The notes under the pieces: model-generated | Told to the model about the DNA's origin: nothing | The model's input: the letters and a program-made list of their open reading frames with translations, nothing else | Database searches by the model: none | Program-made: the position numbers and the translations under genes | Origin: UBA4732 sp002404095 | GTDB lineage: Bacteria > Planctomycetota > Planctomycetia > Gemmatales > Gemmataceae | Assembly (NCBI GenBank): GCA_036783645.1 | Contig: DAIPWT010000005.1 | Coordinates: forward strand, 39,350-103,349 | DNA length: 64,000 bases | Reading direction: 5' to 3' | In this document: positions 59,431 to 64,000 of the stretch, in pieces | Layout of the letters: every line of letters starts with the position of its first letter | Numbering within the stretch: position 1 is the first letter of the stretch

Positions 59431-61626
59431 CCGCGACCTGGAGGGGAGCGCGGGCGCGACGGCGCCTTCCGTATCGACGGCTGCCGGTTGCTTTCCCGAT
59501 AGGAGCATCGCCGCCACCAGCCCAGCGGCCAAGAGCGCGCAAACCCCGGCGATAATACCCGGAAGAAGCGATTGTATGCCGATTCCGCTCTCTTTTGTAT
59601 TCAACACGGCGAAAACCTGTGGGAATACCAGCGGGGCGATGAGGCACAAATTGTAGACAAGATGAAAGACCATCGCCGGCGCGACGCTGCCGGTTCGCAG
59701 GGCGATCAGGCCGAGGATCACGCCCAGAACGAAATGCGGCGCAAACTGGAAGACGTTTATCTGAAAGAGCGCGAATAGGAAGCTGCTTAGAAACACAGCG
59801 GTCCAGGACTGGAATCGGCGGCGCAGTCCGGTCAGGATGAAGCCGCGGAAAGCCAGTTCTTCACAGAGCGCGGCCAGCACCGCTAACACCGGCAAGGAGA
59901 TGGATAGGCCGGCGTGTGACTGCAACAGAGGTTGGTTCTCCTGGATCAACAATTTGAGGCCCGGGAACTGATCCAGGATCAGCAACGTCAGCCAGGCCAA
60001 GGGCGGAACGCACAGGACGGCCAGCAGCGCCGCCGCCGGCCAAGACCACGCCGGTGGTAGTCGCAACGCCAGTCCCTGGCGCGGGCGCGTGGTGAGCAGC
60101 AGCGCCATGAACAAAGGCGGCGCCGCGGTGAACGCCAATTGGCAGACAGCCGCGACGCTCAACACCGCCTTGTCGCGCCCGAAGCCGAGCGACAACCAGC
60201 GCAAAACCAGTAACATGGCAAAGCAGAAAAACGCCTGGCCGGCCGTCGGCACAGCTTCTTTTTCGCGGAATAGGCGACGCAGCCATAATCCCACGTCCAA
60301 GCGTTCGGCCTCGCGGAACAACACTTCCTCGCGCTGGAACTGTTCGATGGCCCAGCGCAGTGCCAACCAACTGTAGATCGCCATCGGCGCCAGCACGGGA
60401 ATGAAATACAGCCAGGGTATACCGGCCTGCGGATCAGGGCTGATAAGTTTTTGCAGCAACAAGGCAACGCCCGTCACGGGGACCATGCTATACAGGGGAC
60501 TTAGCTCCACGCCGGGTGCGAGCGTGAGACACACGAGAGGTAGAGTGACTAAAAAGAGGGGCATAAGGTAGTATTGTCCCTCCTTGGAACTGCGGGCATA
60601 GGCGCCGACGGCGAGGGAAACCGCGCTGAAAAAGGCGGACAGCGGCAATACTAATAGCACACTCCAGAATAGTACGGCCGGGCGGAAGGCGTCGAGCGGA
60701 AGTTGCGAGCCTAGCGTCCATGCGGTTACGGCCATACTCAGCAGGTTAAGCAGGGCGGTGGCGGCGCTGAAGACCCAGATGGTCAAAAACTTGCCCCAGA
60801 CGATTTCCTCGCGGCTGGCCGGGCTGATGAGTAGCGTCTCCATCGTGCCGCGTTCCTTTTCGCCGGCGCACAGGTCCACCGCAGGGTAGAGCGCCCCCGC
60901 CAGCGACCACATCACCAAAATGAACGGGAACATGCGTAGCATCAGCGCGACAAGGTTCGTCGCGGCGCGTTCGGCGGCGGGTTTGGCCCGTTCGGGGTCG
61001 TCGATTTTGAAGGGGTCGTCAAAGTTAGAAGGAATGCCGCGTTGCGCAAAGCGGATTTCCTTGATCGCTTTTCGCCACCGGCCGAGGATGACCGTGAATC
61101 GGCCGTTGACGGCGCGCGAATACTCGTCGCTGTCGCGGTCCAGGATGAACAGGGAAGGGTGGTCGTCGTCCCGAAGTCGGCCCAGAAAGTCGGGGGGTAC
61201 GATCACAATCAAATCAACGGAATGGTCTTCAAGCGGCTTGCGGTAGGCGGTGAAATCGTCAGCCGCCGCCGATTCAGCGGTGTCCGCAGTCAGAGCGCGG
61301 ACTTCGAGCATTTGCCTTTCTCTGCGCAGCTTGGGCGGATCGTCGGGATGCTCTAGGTAAGCCGATGCGACTTGTATGCCGCCCTTCGCATCCGTCTCAA
61401 GGAAAAGGGGAAACACTCCGCGGGCGTCGCGCGGCAAATTCTCGACGCCGTAAACGCCGACGACCTGCGGTTTTTGGCTGAAGCCCGCAGCCAGCTCCAT
61501 CAAGCCAAGGCCGGCGAGCGGGTAGAGGAGGATGGGCAGCACCGCGATCATGAAGAGGGTGCGGCGGTCACGCAATTGGTCGCGCAGCTCGCGCACCCAA
61601 ATTACACGAATGATGGACCAACGCAT
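59419..61626 (-). CDS. ABC-2 type permease fused to a CPBP intramembrane protease
   Basis: 735 residues from the ATG at 61626, AAGGA upstream. Residues 1-440 form an ABC-2 permease: a first helix, a soluble loop of about 150 residues and then five helices including E-K-E-R-G-T-M-E-T-L-L. From about 520 a CPBP (Abi) domain follows with E-E-L-A-F-R-G-F and a later H-F-V-L-G-V-I-L-G, the metal-binding Glu and His of these proteases. It may be the membrane part of a Na+ or drug exporter with a built-in protease. No ATPase gene is adjacent. Confidence 0.87.
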   Translation of the reverse strand: MRWSIIRVIWVRELRDQLRDRRTLFMIAVLPILLYPLAGLGLMELAAGFSQKPQVVGVYGVENLPRDARGVFPLFLETDAKGGIQVASAYLEHPDDPPKLRRERQMLEVRALTADTAESAAADDFTAYRKPLEDHSVDLIVIVPPDFLGRLRDDDHPSLFILDRDSDEYSRAVNGRFTVILGRWRKAIKEIRFAQRGIPSNFDDPFKIDDPERAKPAAERAATNLVALMLRMFPFILVMWSLAGALYPAVDLCAGEKERGTMETLLISPASREEIVWGKFLTIWVFSAATALLNLLSMAVTAWTLGSQLPLDAFRPAVLFWSVLLVLPLSAFFSAVSLAVGAYARSSKEGQYYLMPLFLVTLPLVCLTLAPGVELSPLYSMVPVTGVALLLQKLISPDPQAGIPWLYFIPVLAPMAIYSWLALRWAIEQFQREEVLFREAERLDVGLWLRRLFREKEAVPTAGQAFFCFAMLLVLRWLSLGFGRDKAVLSVAAVCQLAFTAAPPLFMALLLTTRPRQGLALRLPPAWSWPAAALLAVLCVPPLAWLTLLILDQFPGLKLLIQENQPLLQSHAGLSISLPVLAVLAALCEELAFRGFILTGLRRRFQSWTAVFLSSFLFALFQINVFQFAPHFVLGVILGLIALRTGSVAPAMVFHLVYNLCLIAPLVFPQVFAVLNTKESGIGIQSLLPGIIAGVCALLAAGLVAAMLLSGKQPAAVDTEGAVAPALPSRSRLNR
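59426..59460. repeat. Dispersed 'AGCCGCGACC' repeat, copy 3, at two gene ends
   Basis: TTTAGCCGCGACCTGGAGGG, then AGCGCGGGCGCGAC. It supplies the thrC stop codon and encodes the last residues (P-S-R-S-R-L-N-R) of the ABC permease on the other strand. Confidence 0.7.
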
Positions 61627-61638
61627 GCGCAAAATCCT

Positions 61639-61679
61639 TAGTCCGTAGCGGCAAACCGTGTCGTCTATACTACGGACTA
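61639..61679. repeat. Inverted repeat and short tandem in the 61.6-61.7 kb gap
   Basis: TAGTCCGTAG at 61639-61648 pairs with CTACGGACTA at 61670-61679. Just right of it, GGACTAC-type 7-base units run to about 61700. The hairpin lies between the DUF1501 gene and the ABC permease gene. Confidence 0.6.
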
Positions 61680-61699
61680 TGGACTACGGACTACGGACT

Positions 61700-63133
61700 T
61701 CAAGCGAGTATGTCCTGAACTACCGTACCTGAAACGTCGGTAAGGCGGTAATCGCGGCCGGCGTGACGGTAGGTGAGCTTCTCGTGATCGAGGCCCATCT
61801 GGTGCAAAAGCGTCGCGTGCAGATCGTGGACGTGGACCTTTTTATCGACAGCGTGCCATCCGAAGTCGTCGGTGGCGCCGTAAACCTGACCGCCCTTGAC
61901 GCCGCCGCCGGCCAGCCACATGGAAAAGCCGAAGGGATGATGCTCACGGCCGTCGGAGCTTTCGGCCGTCGGCGTGCGGCCGAACTCGCCGCCCCATAGT
62001 ACGAGCGTGTCTTTCAGTAGGCCGCGCGCCTTGAGGTCCGTTAGGAGGCCGGCGATGGGGCCGTCGGTGGCGGCGCAGTTGGCCGGCAACTCCGTCTTGA
62101 GACCGCCGTGCTGGTCCCACAATTGGCAGCTGGATCGCTTGGCCGTCGTGGTATGATAGACTTGCACGCAGCGCACGCCGCGTTCGACCAGCCGCCGTGC
62201 CAGCAAACATTGTTTACCGAAAATCTCCGTCGTTTTCTCATTCAGACCGTAGAGCTGCCTCGTCGCCGGCGATTCCTTCTCAACGTCGAACGCCTCCGGC
62301 GCCTCCGTCTGCATCCGAAAGGCAAGCTCGAACGATGCGATGCGGGCGTTGAGTTGGCTGTCCTCTTCACGCTGCTTACGATGTAATTCGTTAAGGCGTT
62401 GCAGCGTGTCGAGCTGATCCTTCTGCCGCGTGGAGGACACTTGCGGATTTTTCAGATTGGCAATGGGGTTAGCCAGGTCGGCGACGAGCGTGCCTTGGTA
62501 GGCGGCGGGCAGAAAACTGGAACTCCACAGCGGGGCGCCTTGAGCCGGCTGCGACGGACTGATGACGATGAAGCCGGGCAGACTCTGGTTCTCACTGCCG
62601 AGGCCGTACAGCAGCCACGAACCGAGGCTGGGCCGCGAAAACGCCTGTTCACCGGTGTTCATTTGTAGGCAGGCGCCGTTGTGGTTGATGTTGTCGGCGA
62701 CCATCGAGCGGATGACGCAGATGTCGTCGATGCGGCTTGCGACCTTCGGGAAGAGGTCGCTGACCTCGATGCCGCTTTGGCCGTACTTACTGAATTTGAA
62801 CGGCGATTTCAGAAGGTTCGTGGTCTTGGTGCGCACCAATTTGGGCTGGTCGAACGGCAACGGCTTGCCATCGTCGAGGGCGAGGCGTGGCTTGGGATCG
62901 AAGAGATCGACGTGCGACGGCCCGCCGGACATGAACAGGAAGATGATGCGCTTGGCCTTCGCCTCGAAGTGCGGAGGCTTGACGGCGAGAGGGTTGTCGG
63001 TCGCGTCGGCAGCGCGGGCTTTTCCGCCCTCAGCGGCAAGCAAGCCGGCGAGGCCGATCATGCCGAAGCCGTTGGCGAAGGTGCGCAACGCCTGTCGGCG
63101 GTTGATAGACGTATCGAAAAAAAAGGAGCTCAT
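61700..63133 (-). CDS. DUF1501 family secreted protein
   Basis: 477 residues. A Tat-like N-terminus (N-R-R-Q-A-L-R then a hydrophobic stretch) directs export. The body has I-F-L-F-M-S-G-G-P-S-H-V-D-L-F-D-P-K, N-H-N-G-A-C-L-Q, Q-L-W-D-Q-H-G-G, and L-W-G-G-E-F-G-R-T-P, all hallmarks of DUF1501, an alkaline-phosphatase-like group abundant in planctomycetes. Normally a DUF1549/DUF1553 cytochrome-like gene is next to it; none is visible here. Confidence 0.92.
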   Translation of the reverse strand: MSSFFFDTSINRRQALRTFANGFGMIGLAGLLAAEGGKARAADATDNPLAVKPPHFEAKAKRIIFLFMSGGPSHVDLFDPKPRLALDDGKPLPFDQPKLVRTKTTNLLKSPFKFSKYGQSGIEVSDLFPKVASRIDDICVIRSMVADNINHNGACLQMNTGEQAFSRPSLGSWLLYGLGSENQSLPGFIVISPSQPAQGAPLWSSSFLPAAYQGTLVADLANPIANLKNPQVSSTRQKDQLDTLQRLNELHRKQREEDSQLNARIASFELAFRMQTEAPEAFDVEKESPATRQLYGLNEKTTEIFGKQCLLARRLVERGVRCVQVYHTTTAKRSSCQLWDQHGGLKTELPANCAATDGPIAGLLTDLKARGLLKDTLVLWGGEFGRTPTAESSDGREHHPFGFSMWLAGGGVKGGQVYGATDDFGWHAVDKKVHVHDLHATLLHQMGLDHEKLTYRHAGRDYRLTDVSGTVVQDILA

Positions 63134-63151
63134 GCGATCATCTCCTACATA

Positions 63152-63199
63152 AATGAACTCAATCGCGCACGCCGAAATGAACTCAATCGCGCACGCCGA
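63152..63199. repeat. 24-bp tandem duplication
   Basis: The unit AATGAACTCAATCGCGCACG plus CCGA occurs twice back to back. The second copy covers the 3' end of the hypothetical gene on the minus strand. Confidence 0.85.
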
Positions 63200-63629
63200 C
63201 GCCTGGCGATGCTACAGGTACACCGTTTCCGTTCAGGCCATTCTCTTTCTCTTTGAGCGACGATTCGATGTCTTCAAGGATAATCTTCACCTCTCCGGTC
63301 GGTTCGCCGCAAACTACTGTCAAGGTTGGGACGGTAGTTCGATCCGCTGGTTTCTCGGGTACAATTATGTAAAGCATGGTGTTATCGTTCTCTGGCGTCG
63401 CCCCGTCTGCATCCCAACTCTTGGCTGCTTCTTCATCCCTATAGACGAAGAACTCCCGGTCCACGTCTTGAGGAGGCCAGTCGCCTTCGTAGGGGGTGAA
63501 GGGGGCGCTCTCGTCGTCGGCGTTCTGATAAACGCATCGCGGCCAATGGCGCCGAACCGCCCGCAAAATTGCGTCGGCAGCCCGCACGCCGACTCCGATT
63601 TCCAGCACAACGTCCGTTCCACCTATCAT
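63183..63629 (-). CDS. Hypothetical protein, possible immunity partner
   Basis: 148 residues from the ATG at 63629, overlapping the neighbour's stop as ATGA. It is acidic, with W-P-R-C-V-Y-Q-N-A-D-D-E, P-P-Q-D-V-D-R-E-F-F-V-Y-R-D and T-M-L-Y-I-I-V-P-E-K. No family recognised. The order, directly after a toxin-like short gene, is that of immunity proteins. Confidence 0.5.
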   Translation of the reverse strand: MIGGTDVVLEIGVGVRAADAILRAVRRHWPRCVYQNADDESAPFTPYEGDWPPQDVDREFFVYRDEEAAKSWDADGATPENDNTMLYIIVPEKPADRTTVPTLTVVCGEPTGEVKIILEDIESSLKEKENGLNGNGVPVASPGVGVRD

Positions 63630-63937
63630 GAGTCCGCCGCCTTTCCGCAATAGGTCTGTCTTTCCGAAGAGACGTTGTAATCAATCCCGGAGTAGTAGAT
63701 GAATCTCCCTCGAGCGCCAGGTAGCGGCGTCAAATCGCCTAGATTTGTGAAGGAAAACAAATACTTCAGTTTACTCTTCGGGATTCCCAACCTTTTTGCC
63801 AAGTTCGGCGTTTTGGCGGACAGCGTAGTGAAGTATGAGCCTAACGGGTGATCGCCGGGCGGCTTGGAAGCCCGAAAATGCCATACCGGAAAAGCCCTGA
63901 CACCATTGTAGCCATTTATATTGGTGAAATGGTTCAT
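63626..63937 (-). CDS. Short protein resembling a polymorphic-toxin C-terminal domain
   Basis: 103 residues: F-T-T-L-S-A-K-T-P-N-L-A-K-R-L-G-I-P-K-S-K-L and G-D-L-T-P-L-P-G-A-R-G-R-F-I-Y-Y-S resemble C-terminal toxin tips of Rhs-type proteins, from memory. There is no clear ribosome-binding site before the ATG, so it could be a remnant of a longer protein. The next gene overlaps it by four bases. Confidence 0.45.
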   Translation of the reverse strand: MNHFTNINGYNGVRAFPVWHFRASKPPGDHPLGSYFTTLSAKTPNLAKRLGIPKSKLKYLFSFTNLGDLTPLPGARGRFIYYSGIDYNVSSERQTYCGKAADS

Positions 63938-63961
63938 TCTTGCTCAGAGCCTGTGCGAAAA

Positions 63962-63980
63962 GGGCGGGGAGACCCCGCCC
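63962..63980. repeat. GGGCGGGG/CCCCGCCC hairpin
   Basis: An 8-bp perfect stem with an AGA loop near the window end, another GC-rich palindromic repeat. Confidence 0.75.
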
Positions 63981-64000
63981 CTACAGCGATGTTCCTTGGT

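Overview
The window looks like the chromosome of a planctomycete, most likely near the Gemmataceae. It is GC-rich and has several hallmarks of that group: tetrahydromethanopterin (H4MPT)-linked C1 genes, a DUF1501 secreted protein, two Uma2-family genes, small families such as DUF6800 and DUF6941, an 'LExLExR' N-terminus on a surface protein, a zinc-ribbon SpoVG next to ispE, and many dispersed GC-rich palindromic repeats. Family names are recalled from sequence patterns; no search was run.

Layout. 0-6.5 kb: C1 genes for the formyltransferase/hydrolase complex, in the order fwdD, a 55-aa gene, fhcB, two toxin-antitoxin-like pairs, fhcA, fhcC. fhcB carries an in-frame TGA exactly where the metal-ligand Cys/Sec of FwdB lies, followed by a SECIS-like hairpin, so it is called as a selenoprotein. 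The partner formyltransferase gene fhcD is at 39-40 kb, overlapping a 5-formyl-THF cyclo-ligase gene. 6.7-19.9 kb: an acyl carrier protein, two TolC-type outer-membrane proteins, a TPR-sulfotransferase, a DUF4214 surface protein, then an operon (reading leftwards) of a CsrA-SUKH fusion, a Usp-like protein, an RND adaptor and an RND pump. A near-consensus sigma-54 promoter precedes that operon. 20.1-24.1 kb: a substrate-binding lipoprotein, a sensor kinase and an NtrC-type regulator, probably controlling the pump operon.

24.3-45.5 kb is mostly housekeeping: prfB with its programmed frameshift, a ThiS-ThiG fusion, a NagB/PIG-L fusion, a hexuronate pair (tagaturonate epimerase and an SDR), nuoI/A/B/C, a dienelactone hydrolase, the folate and H4MPT C1 genes, a Xer recombinase and an acyl-CoA ligase.

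45.5-56.4 kb is an accessory, defence-like region. It holds a frameshifted PIN gene with an unknown partner, a single-chain restriction-modification enzyme, a VapBC-like pair, a spoVG remnant, and a compact three-gene operon: an ImmA/IrrE peptidase fused to a macrodomain, a P-loop kinase fused to an adenylosuccinate-synthetase-like domain with a PurZ-like Ser substitution, and a DUF7002/DarT-like protein. The operon has its own sigma-70-like promoter and a UUCG leader hairpin. Together with the selenoprotein FhcB, it is the best candidate for new biology here.

56.4-64 kb: spoVG and ispE, threonine synthase, an ABC permease fused to a CPBP protease, a DUF1501 protein and a possible toxin/immunity-like pair.
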